This document shows, piece after piece, positions 9,876 to 22,559 of a stretch of DNA of 64,000 nucleotides (the first letter of the stretch is position 1; each line of letters starts with the position of its first letter). A program made the position numbers and the translations under genes. The DNA lies in assembly GCF_963259705.1 (NCBI RefSeq), contig NC_081849.1, positions 58,066,093-58,130,092 on the forward strand. The letters run 5' to 3'. The notes below the pieces were generated by a model, which saw only the letters and a list, made by a program, of their open reading frames with translations, did not search any database and was not told the DNA's origin. The DNA is from Myotis daubentonii. Taxonomy: Eukaryota; Chordata; Mammalia; Chiroptera; Vespertilionidae.

Positions 9876-12800
9876 TACTTTTAATAATAAAGATAAATTT
9901 TTTAAAAAAAAAAAGAAAAGAAAACAAAGTAACCTTTTAGGAGAGACATTGGGAGTGGTATAGAAGAACTAAACCTGCTGGGAATGATGTAACTTTGTAG
10001 GGTTATTTGTTCCTTCTTAATTTACTCTGAGCCTTGTAATCCCTTGAGACTGGAGAGGTAAAAATGTACAGGGTGCTGAGTGGCTTAGATTATGGCACAC
10101 AGGAAAGAAAAAAAAAAAAACTTCACATACACAAACATACATAGCCACACACCAAACATGTAACCAAACCAAGAAAGTCAAGTAAATATCGAAGCCATGC
10201 AAACCAAAAGATGGTTAAGAGCCCATCATGGTCATAGTTTCAGAAAGCCCTAAACAGGCCATTAATTTCTTCCCTGGCTTATTCTCCTCATATCTACTAG
10301 CATCTTAGGAATGTTGCCATACAGGAGACCCTAAAGCTTACAAAATCATTCTTGAAGCAAAATAACAATGGATTCATTAAAGAATAAAAAGGCAAATATT
10401 GAGTATGCAGACTACCCATCGGTGTGAAATTCTCAAAAAAATCCCATTTTTTCACTGGATACGTATTTGCCGCATGGCCTCAAAAATAACGGAAAAGAAA
10501 CCCATGACTATAAACCAGAAACCAGGTCATGTACGCATAGTGGCCATTGCTGAGTCTCCATCTATCACTGAAGCATACCTTCATACTAACACCTTAAGTA
10601 AGTCCCCCAACACCCCCACCCTACAAAATGCTGTATCTTTAATGTTGTTTTATGAATTTTTTTAGCTCCTATCTTATTTCCTCTGCTACAACATGGTATT
10701 GCTCTCTCTCTCTGTTGTTTTATCAGTAAAAAGACAATACTTTAATTCTGTGATTTTCAAGATTTAAAGTCTATATTTTGGAAACTCTCCAACCCCAGCA
10801 CCAAACATCACTTCGTGGTTCTTACCCTCCCCACTAAGTGACGGTACAGCCATGACCAGCTTTGGCCATCAGAGCCGCCTCTATGGAACTCTCATAAAGA
10901 TGGCCCACCACCACATATGTATGTTTCAATAAAAAGAATTCAGTAAATTAGAGAGTTTGAAAATTTAGACATTCTTGTTACTAACTTTCTGAGTAACTAA
11001 CTCTCTCTAACTCAAACCTTCAAAGACATATATTTTGAAAACACTACTTTTTGGCTATAATTTGAAGATAATTAATTTGCCTAGGTTCCTATAAGTGATA
11101 AGAATCTAGCAAGTTTAAGAGTTGACAGTCTTTAACTGCACTGCCTTTGCAAATGGAGATTCCTAGTTCTGTAAGAATTAAATCAGTTGTATCTACTGCT
11201 CCTAGTGCAGGTTCTGAAATCTTGTAAGCACTCACTATGTTAGCCTACATTAACTTAGTTCTTCCTCCGTATCTAACCCTAATTTCTTTTCTACCTTCTC
11301 TCTTTATGGTTAAAGGCAGCTTCCTTTACAGCTTGTGACTCTTATCTGGACAAGCCTTGGGCTGTCTTCTATCTCATCCTCCATGTGGTTTAGTTTTTGT
11401 TTTGGAATCTTTTTAATGTCAGATGTTCCTAGGCAATTTTTTCTGGTTTGATTAATTTAGTTCTAGTACAAACAAAAATATATCCAAATGGTTTGGTTTT
11501 CACTAATGTTGCTTTTCTCCCAAAATAAATAGATTCTACTTTTGTGTCAAAAGACTTGTGATGTGGTTCCAGGCCTTCACAGAGTTGTGGGTGATCATAA
11601 ACTTAGTAGTTTAAGACCTTCACACTCATCATTAGTATAAATACATGGAAAATGAATAACAATGAGTGAGGAAGGACTGTTAAAAAAATGACTCCCCATT
11701 AATTAGGGAGGAAAATGTATGAGTTTCAAATTATAAGCAGACGAGAAAAAAGTGCCACTTCATTTTGGAATTCTTTCTCTATCTGAATAGTATGTGGAAA
11801 ATATGACCCTTAAACTTCAGGGGGAAACTGATATGCCACAATGTGGGAGGAATGTGGAAACAGGTTATTGATATTAATCATTTTTTAAAAATAATCCCCT
11901 GAGGTTTGACAGCTCCAAGTGATTTTAGAGCAAAAGTTCACAAAGGAGAGTTTGAACTGCTTTAAAAAGGTTAAGAGTGCTGACTTTAGACGATCTTTGA
12001 ATATTTAATTTTGAAATACTTTCTGATTTCAGATCCCTCTTATTTGATTTTATTTAGATAGGCTGTAAAAAAAGAAAATAATGCTTTTTTTTCCCCCTCT
12101 CTTGTTAGTTAGGGAACAGTATTCAAAGTAATGGGATTCAGAACAATTTTCTTTTATGCAAGGCTAACTTGGGGGGGTAGCTTTCTGTAAGATTCCATCC
12201 TATTTTATAGCCACAGTAAAATGTCAGAGGACTTTATGGATTGTTCATGCTGCCAGGGTCACACTTGCAGAAATGCCCACCATGCTGGGAAGAAGCAACA
12301 TAGCAGCTCCTAACACTGCTCTTGTTATTACCAGGAGCAGATGAGAGGGGGATTCAGTGAAAATGGCTGGCATCCAAGGCCACAGGGAATCTTTTCTTCA
12401 GTCAAAGTTGTGGATTCTAATCGATGACTTAGAAGGAATGAGTTTGGTGTGTTGTACAGAGGAGTTTTTGAGATACTTTTTTTACACAAAAAAGCTTTTG
12501 AATGAGGAAATGGGCCTTTAAGTGGAATGGCCTCCCTCAGATATTTTACTCATTTCCAGTAAGTCATCTTCAAAAATGAACAATGCTTCTAACTGAACAG
12601 TCATGGTATTTCAACATACCCTAGGCAAACTGGGGAGGGAGAGCTAAATTATGATGAAAGTCTGTACTATCATGACCTTTCTCATGACCATAATTGCTAG
12701 ATGTGCCCCTGAAACACTTTGCAGGGCTGTTGATATATTTAGAAATGGGCCTGTGACTCATTATACTCATAATTTGGCAGTAAATAAGGGGCAGATTACC

Positions 12801-13190
12801 CCAGTGGCAATGGGGACTACCAATTGCCCAAGGACATCATTCTTCCATGTAGAATCACCTTCTGTAGAATGTACAATTGTCTTCTTGTTGAAACTGTAAA
12901 GGCTGGGCTCAGAGCTTCATAAGCCAAGATTATTTTTTTTATCAGAATACACATCAAAATAATCAAGATCAAAACATTTTCAACATCCATTCTGGTATAA
13001 ATAGAAGTTTAAAAAAATGCTAAAAATCTTCTATTTTAAAGCTTATACCTATTTCTGACTTCTTCCTCGGATGTAGAAATGTAGAAAGAGAGTCATTCCT
13101 ACCCTATCATTTAGAAAAGGCTTGAGAAACTATAAATCTTAATTGTCTTGACCCTAGAAAATTCATGCTATGGGGATTCCAACTAGTCTA
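9876..13190. other. Long stretch without recognised gene
   Basis: An A-rich tract at 9890-9930, an A run near 10110-10120, and CT-dinucleotides near 10703-10715 are the only simple features. The frames at 9706-9927, 10399-10665 and 12651-12899 have no splice or domain support. Diverged old repeats probably contribute but I cannot name them. Confidence 0.45.
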
Positions 13191-13199
13191 AACACTAAG

Positions 13200-14900
13200 A
13201 AAAGAGATAGAGGGAATATGATCATGGGCTCACTAATTGGAACAAGAGGAAGCCAGAGCTGCCATAGAAATAGGTAAGACAAACCCAGTTAAATTTTTTC
13301 ATAAATTTCTAAAGTCTAAGGGTGAGCAAGAATGAATATATAGAACCTCTGGAAATTGTAGACACAAGGGCAATTTGTACCACCTCAGCCATTCTTCTCC
13401 ATGCCACCAGATTTTCCTCTAATAAAAGAGAGAACACTTATCCCCACTAAAGTAGCAAGAACCAAATAAAAAGCAACAGCAGTCTACCAGTGTGGGAGTG
13501 GAAAGAATGGAGAGAAACCTCTCTGAAGTACAGGTACATAGAAAACATCTACTGCCAAGGGTGGAGCAGGAACATTAAATAAACAAAATGACAAATGAGA
13601 CCTCACCCTAAGCACAAGGTAATGTGAGAGGAATTTGAAGCCAGGGATACAGTGAATGCACCCATAACAACAACAAAATCCAAAACCAACTTATGTCTAA
13701 TGGACTGACCTAACACCCCACAGCAACAGCCTACAGAAGACAGGTGGACACATTTTCTAGCATCAATACTAGTTACCTCACTTTCTACAGTTGCACACAT
13801 GATACCCATTATTCAATGAAAAATTCTGAGACATGCAAAAAAAGCAAGAACAAAATCCACTGACAAGAGAAAAGGCAATCAACAGAACCAGAGATGACCC
13901 ATTGTTGGGCCATACTATAGTGAATTTAAAATCGCAGTAACAAACATCTTAAAAACTCTAGCAGGAAGCATAGTCAATAGGCATGAACAGATACTGAATT
14001 TTAGTGGTGATATGCAAAGTATAAGAAAGAGTCAAATGGAAATGCTAGAAACAAATACACAACAACAGAAATAAAGAATGCCCTCAACTGTCACTTCAAG
14101 AAACACAATGCATCTGAAGAAAAACCTCAACAAACTTGAAGATAGCTAAATAGAACTGTCCTAAACTGAAACACAAAAAGGAAAGGAGTAAAACAGATGA
14201 GAGTATCCAAGGGCTACAAGATGATATCAAATGGTCTAACATACACCAGTTGAAATCTGAGGAGGCAAGAGAAACAATGGGAAAGATGATTGATAAGAAC
14301 TTCACAAAAATAATGAAGGACATTGAATGCACAAATTCCAGCCCAGAAATTTCCAAGCAGGATAAATAATCTCTTTGATTTTCACCCAAGAAAAGTGAAA
14401 ACTTATGTTCCCACAAAAAAAACATATGCATAAATGTTTATAGAGGCTTTATTCATAATCACCAAAAAGTAGAAACAACACAAATATTGCTCACTTGATA
14501 AATTCACTATTAAACTGTGTTATATCCATAAAATGAAATAATACTCAGCAAAGAGAAGGTACAAACCATTGAAAAACACAAGAATGAATTGCAACTGCAT
14601 CATGTTTAAATGACAGAAGCTAGCCTTAAAAGGCTACATACTATATGATTCTATTTAGTTGTCATTCTGGAAAAGGCAAAGTTATAGGGACCAAAACAAA
14701 TCAGTGGTTGCCAGGTGCTGAGGGTAGGAATAAGGTGTTGGTGACAAGAATGAGTCAATTTTTGGAGCTGTTAGAACTGTTTGAAAACAGATCTTGATTT
14801 GGTGGTATAATCATTTGTCAAAATTCATAATGTGATACACTAAAAAGGATGAATCTCGCTTCTTACTGCATATAAATTATACTTCCATAAAACCGACCAC
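13200..14900 (+). mobile_element. HAL1-like (half LINE-1) element, second copy
   Basis: At 13860-13960 the text follows the HAL1/LINE-1 ORF1 5' part ('aaaggcaatcaacagaacca'). At 14080-14370 it follows the ORF1-like region ('ctgaaacacaaaaaggaaa', 'aggtctaacatac'-like, 'taatgaaggacatt', 'ttccaagcaggataaataa'). From 14430 it passes straight into a 3' end ('ttcataatcaccaaaaagtag', 'ggctacatactatatgattc', 'cagtggttgccaggtgctg'). ORF2 is absent, as in HAL1. Stops break the ORF1-like frame; the minus-strand frame at 14096-14431 is its antisense shadow. The 5' edge is uncertain. Confidence 0.65.
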
Positions 14901-15129
14901 ACACACATATACAATACACAAGAGTGAACTAAAAAGCCTCTGACATTATTTCAAGCCTAGCAGATCAATATTAATAAATGTGGTTCGGAGATAGAAACCA
15001 CACTAATAGAACAAATCTGATGTAGACTATATTCAAAGTGACAAGTGCTGAACAGGTCTGATGATCATCCTCCGCATCATGATGACAGAGTGAAACTTTA
15101 TAGTCCACAAACCCCCACTGAAAAATTAT

Positions 15130-15930
15130 GCTCATAAGAATCTTTTTATTCTCCTAAAACCCCCAGGTCATCCCTCAACCAGTGTCGTTTCCATATGGCT
15201 CTGTTTCTTCCCAAGTTAAACCCACTTTCCCAGACCACACTCATTTCCCTTACTCTTCTCTGTTCTCTGGCACTCCCAAAAGCATTCTGTGGGATATTCT
15301 TGCTACATCTGAAATTTGGATTCCCTTGAGGACACTAGTTATCCTATAGCCTTTTCATGGGGTTGCTGTTTTGTCTATGAAATCTCTGTGCTACCAAACC
15401 AGGAAGCTCAGTAATTGTCTTATTTTCAATTTAATGCTGTTTCCAGAGCATTTCCTTCCCATCTCAATAAACACTTTCAGCAATTCCAAAGTCATGGCTA
15501 CAATGACAGCACCCAATATCTCTCTTTGTTATGATCACAAAAGAGATCCAACTGACTGCACCTCCTTTCTTGAAGAGTTAGCTGTGGCTCACTATCTCTC
15601 TCCATCGCTGGTCTTTCTACGGCACTTGTGATCTTCATCTCCCTGTAGAAAATCTGTTAGCTCACCTTTTAGCCCCTGACCACCTCACCTCCAGTTATCT
15701 TGTTCTCTCTGCCATTCACTTCCCAGTCATACCTCCCACAGCCCCTGCCCTTCTCGCCATCAGTTGATGGCCTTGTTTCCTGCTTCATTAAAATTAGGAA
15801 AAATAAGAAAAGAACTTCCTCATTCTCCATTCACTGGTCTACCCACCTAACTATCTTTGCCTGTGTTCTCTGCCTTCCCTGCTGTTCTTACAGATAAACT
15901 ATGCATTCTTCCAAGTTGTGGACTAGTTCT
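15130..15930 (+). mobile_element. L2 ORF2 fragment
   Basis: The pyrimidine-rich strand resembles L2 coding sequence. The clearest part is 15750-15900 ('gttgatggccttgtttcctgcttcatt ... aagaacttcctcattctcc ... tctgccttccctgctgttctta'), which follows the L2 region upstream of the reverse transcriptase. The 15130-15700 part is weaker. Frames at 15371-15631 and 15700-15897 are remnants, not host genes. Confidence 0.6.
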
Positions 15931-17100
15931 TAGTATGACTCACACACTGAAGGATGCACTATTGAGCTGGCTGCTATCACTGTTGGAATTAATCAACATT
16001 CCATGAACCATCTGAACATAATCAACTTTCAATTTCCTGTGTGTGTATTACACCTTTGGTGCATTCCTTCTCTTCATTAAGACTGTAGTCTCCACTCCCC
16101 TCTGGCCTGCCAATCAAAGCAACGTCAGTGTTTTGTGCTTGGGTAAAATGCACCTGAGTATATCTGACGTTCTTGTTGTAGGTTGCACTCGCGTACCCGC
16201 CCCACAAGGCTGCATAAAGCAGCAGAGCATAAGCTGATTCTGTGCGGGGAGCATAATTGAACCCCATTTATGAAGCAAGCACTTACCAATTCTGATCTCA
16301 TAGACTTAGTGCCCTTCCCACCTCTATGGATCCCAGGAATGTCCACAGTCACTCAGCTTTTGATGATAGCCCTGACTTGACACATTGCTGTTATCCACCT
16401 TGGCGGGCCTCCTGGCCAGGTTAGTACGAACTCTGTGACAGCTAAGGAAACTATGTTCATTTTTCAAAATAAATCAAGAAACATTATGACAGCTGGAGAG
16501 AAAATTTTGAAAACATTCGAACAAGACAAGAGGAGATATTATTTTTACCTCTCCCCCTCCTGAGAAGCTGCCTGTCTGGCCCCCTGTTCCATTCAGTTTT
16601 ATAGAAACTCATGTAGCCTTGGCAGAAAGCAAAGGCCAGAGCCAAGAATACCTTGCCGCATAATTCTCAACTTTGATTAAGGGGCCACGGGCCCTAGGGA
16701 CAAATCTCCAAACTCAACACAGGACAATGATTCTATACCAACTACCTGCACTACAGGCCTACTCTTTCTGATACATAGGATGGGCTCCATCCCATAACTG
16801 TTAGAGTATAACTGATGGTTCTGGCAAATAGAATCAGGATGGCCCATTTACTGTCAATCAAACCAAACAAGCCAATGAGGACATCTGGGATACAGTTGGC
16901 TCTTTAAGTAACATACCTTTAATGTCCTTTCCTGGGTAACGCATCCCACTTTGGTTCATCAGCTGCCTAAATCACAACGGGTCTTTCATTTAGTCTCATA
17001 CACAGTATTTTCTAAACTTACCTCCATTTCTTTTTGTTTTCTTTTTACTGCTGACATTTCCCTTAAAGACATTCCTCATATATAAAATTGGAAGGCCAGG
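15931..17100. other. No recognised gene; local CpG-rich patch
   Basis: The patch at about 16120-16260 has several CpGs (including CTCGCGTACCCGCC) in otherwise CpG-poor DNA, and an 81-codon minus-strand frame (16022-16267) covers it. I could not match this frame to any protein, and it has no obvious promoter or splice signals. It could be part of an old LTR. The rest shows nothing I can name. Confidence 0.35.
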
Positions 17101-17121
17101 AAAAAGTTTACTAAGCTTGCC

Positions 17122-17181
17122 AACTAGTTTAAACATGGGATATTCTAAAACATTTTAGAATATCCCATGTTTAAAATAGTT
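17122..17181. repeat. Near-perfect 60-bp palindrome
   Basis: The left arm 17122-17150 and right arm 17153-17181 are reverse complements over 29 bases with one mismatch, separated by only CA. The inner 21 bases pair perfectly. The arms are AT-rich (core AAACATGGGATATTC). It resembles none of the transposon ends I know, and I see no target duplication. It could extrude a cruciform or, if transcribed, form a long hairpin. Confidence 0.95.
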
Positions 17182-17289
17182 GAAAATCAGGAATCTGAGA
17201 TTCAGGTAGCCACATGTCAACAAGTGAGGGCCCCTGCTCAAATAAGAATTTGGAACATTTATTTAAAGTCCTCCTGCTTTCCATTAGAC

Positions 17290-17481
17290 CAGTGGTTCCC
17301 AACCTTCCTAATGCCGCGACCCTTTAATACAGTTCCTCATGTTGTAGTGACCCCCAAACATAAAATTATTTTCATTGCTACTTCATAACTGTAATTTTGC
17401 TACTGTTATGAATCATAATGTAAATATCTGATATTCAGGATGTATTTTCATTGTTCGCGGCCCACAGGTTGAGAACCGCTG
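17290..17481. mobile_element. Non-autonomous hAT element, internally deleted copy
   Basis: The 5' end CAGTGGTTCCCAACCTTCC and 3' end GGTTGAGAACCGCTG form terminal inverted repeats. The 8-bp target duplication CATTAGAC (17282-17289) / CATTAGAT (17482-17489) has one mismatch. At 192 bp it matches the 311-bp copy at 20958-21268 up to 'gtattttcattgtt', then skips about 119 bases to the 3' end. Confidence 0.93.
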
Positions 17482-17489
17482 CATTAGAT

Positions 17490-20400
17490 CATGAAGTTGT
17501 TCGGATAGGTAAGAAGGAAGAACTCAGAATATATCATAGTGTGTGAGGTCAAGGGTGCTAAGAGATAGTATAGAATTGTGTTTGGCACATAGTAGATGGT
17601 CAGGCTGAAAACAAACAAAATCAAACAACTGAATGACAAATTTACATTATTAATTGATTTCCAGATTCAATTGCTTCATCAAACATACTGATACAATATG
17701 TTTCTTATTTTGCATCCCTGGAAAACATGGCCCAGTGTCACATGATAACTTTGCTCACATAGTCTAGCTGTTCCTAAGAGGGCCCAGTTTTAAGTACTCA
17801 AAGCTCAGCCTAAACCTGCAGGGAAAATGAGGTAGTGAGCAAGGACCAAGAACCTCTGTGAACACAGGACACAGGTAAGTGTTGCTTTGACATTAGAGTT
17901 GAAATACCTCTATTTATAATACTTCTATAAAAATATCAAAAGCAATCTATAAAGATAGAAAAAACTAAAATCCCTACAAAGAATTAAGGAGATTAATATA
18001 ATGTCCTCATAATTTAAGCGACTCTCTCAATTTCCAAGAGGAAGAAAAATCTGCTTTTAGATTTATTTCATTATTAACTGAAAAGTAGCAGATGTTTTGT
18101 TTTTCTGGTAGAAAATCAGGCAATACATGGTCTTGATTGGGTAAGTACTTTGAAGACTTCCTTTAGTTGAATGAGTCAGCTCTGAGTCTATTCTTTCTTC
18201 AGATCTCAAACCTTTTAGTTTAAAAATGCATTCGTAAGCATTGCTGATTCATAGTTATCAAAAGAATGTGATTTTCAGATCATGCATAGTGCATTTATCC
18301 CAGATCTTATGCTTTGGTTCCAATGGTTAAACCGTGGTGTTCTCTGAGGTGTTAGGGTTCAGGTTCAATTCCCTGCAGCAAGGTTGCTATTCACACTGGA
18401 CCTGGAGCTGTCTTTTTAAGGCAGACTCCAGCCATTAGAACTTATCCCAACCTCAAACTTAAGGAAAGGCATTGCTTTCTGAGAGGAGCCCAATAGACAC
18501 AAAGCTTCTTGCCCTGAATCCAGTGATATATGTGAGAGATGAAGAGGTCAGTTTTGCCTCTATATTTCAGTTTACTTTCCAAATGTGGCGTTAAAAAAAA
18601 AAAAAAAAGATGCTGTTTATCTGGTTTGTATTCAGAGCCAAATTATGTGTCAAGAGGGAGTCTTAATTTTTTATAACAGAACATGTTTAGCACTAATATG
18701 TGATTTATAAGTCAATATATCCAATCTGACTAATATGTTTGCTCTAAGTAGGGAGCAAGCTGTTCGCATTGAAAACCCTGAATTTGGGGGAGAGGAGGAA
18801 AATGACTTTGATCTCTCTGCTCTTTCATTAATTAGATAAATCAAAGTTAATGAGTAAACCTTCTGGATTGCTTAATACGTCCCAGATATGAGTATCAAGG
18901 CTTTAGCAAGGCAGGTGAAAAGATTTCCATGAGCAAGAAGCAATTGAGGCCTTCCTCTATGAAATAAATTCTTGGAAATTCCTGTGGGAAACTTCCCTTT
19001 ATCCTAACATCTTTCCTCTTCTTTCCCCTTGCCTTGCTCTCAGTGTTTTTCAAAACACCAAATACAGCTTTATACAAATAGCTAGTAAGTGGGGTTGGGG
19101 AGGAAGCCATCACATAGCCCCTCTATTGCAGCCTTGTCAATAAAACGTAAGTTATATTGCAAAGCTCCAGAGAAACATCACATTTTCCTTCTTCCTGGTG
19201 TAACTTGCACAGTCATTAAATGTGATTAAAATCCTGGGGACTGGACACAGTCATGTCTATTTTGGTACCACTGGCTTGATCTACCGCTGCGGCTTGAGGG
19301 GAATCACCCTCTTTGTGTAAATATTTGCTTTGTTGGAGATGCTTAAGCAGAAATGAACAGTATACATGCTTCAGGAGGGGTATCAGCCATGATAAACAAT
19401 TCCTAGGCCATGTTTAGACTGGCCAAAAGTCATCCTAAGAATTGTGCACAAGGTTAGGACAAGACATTTGGCATCTATAAGCTAGAATTGCCTATAAAAC
19501 AAATAGCAAAGTAGAGATCTGTCCATTAACCAATTAATACAATTAATGTGTTCTGTCAGTGTAGGTGGATAACAAATTAATGACTAGAAAAGAACCAAGT
19601 ATCCACCTCGTTCTATGTGGTGTATGTAGATCTGGTTAATGAATCATGAATGTTGGAACTCTTTACCAGCAGTTACAGAACACATTTGGATCTCTTAAAA
19701 ATTCAATCTTTTGTTTGAAGTCATGTGCCAATATTCTGAACCCCTGTGACATCAACTACTACAACCGCTAAGCTATTAAAGAGCTGAAACTAATCAGGTA
19801 GAATTCGCAACAAAGGAAGTTTCAGCACAACAGTCTGACTACCTTAACACTGCTAACCCATCCTTATAGAATAAACATTTGCTCTTACCTTCTCTATGCT
19901 AAGTTTTGTGGGATCATGTAATCTAAATTTTCTTTTGCAAGTAAGGTATGTCCTCAAGAGGATGAGAGAACAGAGACCATGGAAAATAATCTGTCTATCT
20001 AAGGTTTGAGCATAGGATGGCTCCGGGATGACAATAATATTTGGACTCTTTTTCCTAAGTCAAAATATAGCCAACAGAATTTGTCTCTGTCCTTTATCCC
20101 ACTTTATCTAAAATGTATGTAGGGGGTGTGTGTTGGGGGTCATGATAAAATTAGGCTCCTGGTTCCTTTAAAAAGAATGAGTTGAATGAACTCTCTTAAC
20201 AAATTTTTATCCAGGTATTGTTAAAATAAAAATAAAGTAAAAATAGGTTCAGAATTTAAAAAACCATTAGTGACTCAAGTCATTTCCAGTATTTAAATCA
20301 GGACTAATCACACAACTTTCAGTGTTAGCCCAAGTCCCTTCCACCTATTCTCCTCTCTGCCAATAGCCAGTTTTTTAATCTATTTCAGGAAAGAGTCCAG

Positions 20401-20790
20401 AGCACATTAGAAATCAAAATTAAACTTAAAATACTTCCTGAAGCATTACCAGAAATCATGTTTCAAATTTCTAAATGACTTGCATTGTTCTGTGTTCCCA
20501 GGCTGTGCCCATAACCACAGAGATAAATGGGCACTGGGACAACCACGTGAAGGACCAAGCTGCAACATGAAATAAGTGTACTATTCAGCATGAGTCATTT
20601 GCAAATAGAAGAAAAGAATGGCTAGAAGAGATGATGGGGCCTGACAACAATATTTCAAATAAAACACAAGGAACTTGTCTATATTTGCTTTCAGGTCATG
20701 AAATACCAGATGAACTGAATGTTTGAGAACCCGCTGGCTTTGGATCACCCTGATTCAACAACCCAAGAAATCATATCCTCAGGTCTACAG
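17490..20790. other. Long stretch without recognised gene
   Basis: There is an A run near 18594-18609 and otherwise unique-looking AT-rich DNA. Near 18330-18380 a stretch with TGGTTAAACCG and GGTTCAATTCC resembles pol III A and B boxes, but no tRNA fold is seen. The segment near 18825-18855 has ATTAATTAG and ATCAAAG steps of the sort found in conserved enhancers. Neither is strong enough to call. Confidence 0.4.
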
Positions 20791-20796
20791 CATTAC

Positions 20797-21310
20797 CAGT
20801 GGTTCATAACTTAGGCTGCACAAGAGACTCACTTGAGGAAGTTTTTGTTGGTTGTTTTTTGTTTTTGTAATACCCATGCCTGGGCCCAGACACCAGATAC
20901 TTGAATTAATTCTAAGGTGGATGCCAGGCATTAGTAGTTTTTTAAAGCTCCGTAGGCCAGTGGTTCTCAACCTTCCTAATGCCATGACCCTTTAATACAG
21001 TTCCTCATGTTGTGGTGACCTCCAATCATAAAATTATTTTCGTTGCTACTTCATAACTGTAATTTTGCTACTGTTATGAATCGTAATGTAAATATCTGAT
21101 ATGCAGGATGTATTTTCATTGTTACAAATTGAACATAATTAAAGCATAGTGATGAATCACAAAAACAATATGTAATTACATATGTGTTTTCCGATGGTCT
21201 TAGGCGACCCCTGTGAAAAGGTCTTTCGACCCCCAAAGGGGTCATGACCCACAGGTTGAGAACCGCTGCCGTAGGTGATTCAGTATGGGCCATGGTGGAG
21301 TACCACTATG
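20797..21310. mobile_element. Old hAT-Charlie-type (MER5/MER58-like) element, host of a younger hAT
   Basis: Begins CAGTGGTTCATAACTTAGGCTGCAC and ends with GGAGTACCACTATG, eroded inverted ends of the MER5/MER58 kind. The internal 'ccatgcctgggcccagac' and 'ttttttaaagctcc' fit such elements. Its right part is displaced by the nested insert at 20958-21268. Exact family is uncertain. Confidence 0.6.
20958..21268. mobile_element. Non-autonomous hAT element, full-length copy, nested
   Basis: Terminal inverted repeats are CAGTGGTTCTCAACC and GGTTGAGAACCGCTG. The 8-bp target duplication is CCGTAGGC (20950-20957) / CCGTAGGT (21269-21276). At 311 bp with no transposase it depends on an autonomous hAT relative. 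It is the longer sister of the copy at 17290-17481 and sits inside an older hAT-Charlie-type element. The frame at 21051-21293 is incidental. Confidence 0.94.
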
Positions 21311-22024
21311 TTAGATGCATGAAATGGGTTCAGAAATTTCATCGCCCAACTCTTATCGTGAGAGTTGCCATCATGGCTGTGTAACTTGTGAGAACTCGGG
21401 CAAATTACTGATCCCTAAAACTCATCTTTCACATTTCTAAAATTATCTCAGTAATACCTTCCTCTTCAAAACATTGTTTTGACTGTTTAGGAAATTAATA
21501 TGCGCAATAGGGGTTCTTCACTTCACTGAACATACTTTAATTCCCAAGGCTAGCCCAATGCCATTATATTTTTTAAAAGAATAGTAAACTGACATTTATA
21601 TCAATTGTGTTCAAATTAAGGATTGGTGCATAACCTTGGTTTTAAATTAACCCAAACAGGCATAGCCACAGAAATAGACCAGGATTTGGGAATAACTTTG
21701 CCTTGAAAACCCAAAAGCTATTCTGATTGTGACTACTTGTACAGACTTGGAAAATTACCTAAATTCTTAATGCCCTAGATACTAAATTTACATAATAGTA
21801 ATTTCTTCCTGTTTATCTCATAAGATGTTGAGGAAATTACCAATACATTTTAAAGTATTATACATATCAATGCCACTAATTTTTTTTCCATTTCAAACAC
21901 TCCAGAAATAACCAGTTACCCATTTAGACATAATAGGTAATCCTCTTGCTATATAACCTGACAATATCAGCCACAGAATTAGTTTATTTGGGGGCACATA
22001 ACAGATCTCTGATTCTTATACCTC

Positions 22025-22028
<4 letters not shown>
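21311..22028. other. No recognisable feature
   Basis: AT-rich unique-looking DNA; nothing supported. Confidence 0.4.

Positions 22029-22082
<54 letters not shown>
22029..22082. repeat. (TA)n microsatellite
   Basis: About 27 uninterrupted TA units immediately upstream of a Helitron 3' fragment. The poly-YI frames in the region are artefacts. Confidence 0.97.
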
Positions 22083-22085
<3 letters not shown>

Positions 22086-22228
22086 ATTTACACTAATAAC
22101 TCTGTGCTCAGGCCTGCGGGGATTGAAACCGACAGTCTGACATCCCCCAAGGGGTCCCAGATTGCGAGAGGGTGCAGGCCAGGCTGAGGGACCCCACTGG
22201 TGTATGAATCCATGCACCCTGCCTCTAG
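22083..22228 (+). mobile_element. HeliBat-type Helitron, 3' part only
   Basis: Contains a relative of the palindrome arm (ACCGACAGTCTGACATCCCC near 22128-22147), GGGGTCCCAGATTGCGAGAG, GCAGGCCAGGCTGAGGGAC and the terminal CATGCACCCTGCCTCTAG followed by T. No 5' TC end is visible; the sequence runs into the (TA)n tract instead. Confidence 0.85.
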
Positions 22229-22559
22229 TAGTATTATAAAGCTACTCAAAAGGAATACCCAGAATCTCAACTTAATCTGTGTACTCTGCTCTTAAATATT
22301 AAAATACCATGATAAGACTATAGTATATAACAATTTATCCACTTGCCAAAATATATATATAATATTTGCAAAAAGTATTTTGAAGAATACATCAGTGTTC
22401 TAAAAAACACATAAATGTTACCATTTATAAGCATAAGTTTATAAAATAATTCAAATCATGTGAATTTTCATGATCCTCAGAAATATAAAACTAAGATTCA
22501 TTTAAGAATTTTTTTTCCTATTAACCAATCAATAGGAAAAATTTTAAAAAAGACAAAGG

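Noticed and set aside
16022..16267. 81-codon minus-strand frame with a hydrophobic stretch
   Set aside because: Looked briefly like a small membrane protein, but I could not match it to any family and there is no transcript signal.
18330..18380. tRNA-like A and B box stretch
   Set aside because: No acceptor, anticodon or T-arm pairing could be drawn; probably chance or a worn SINE.
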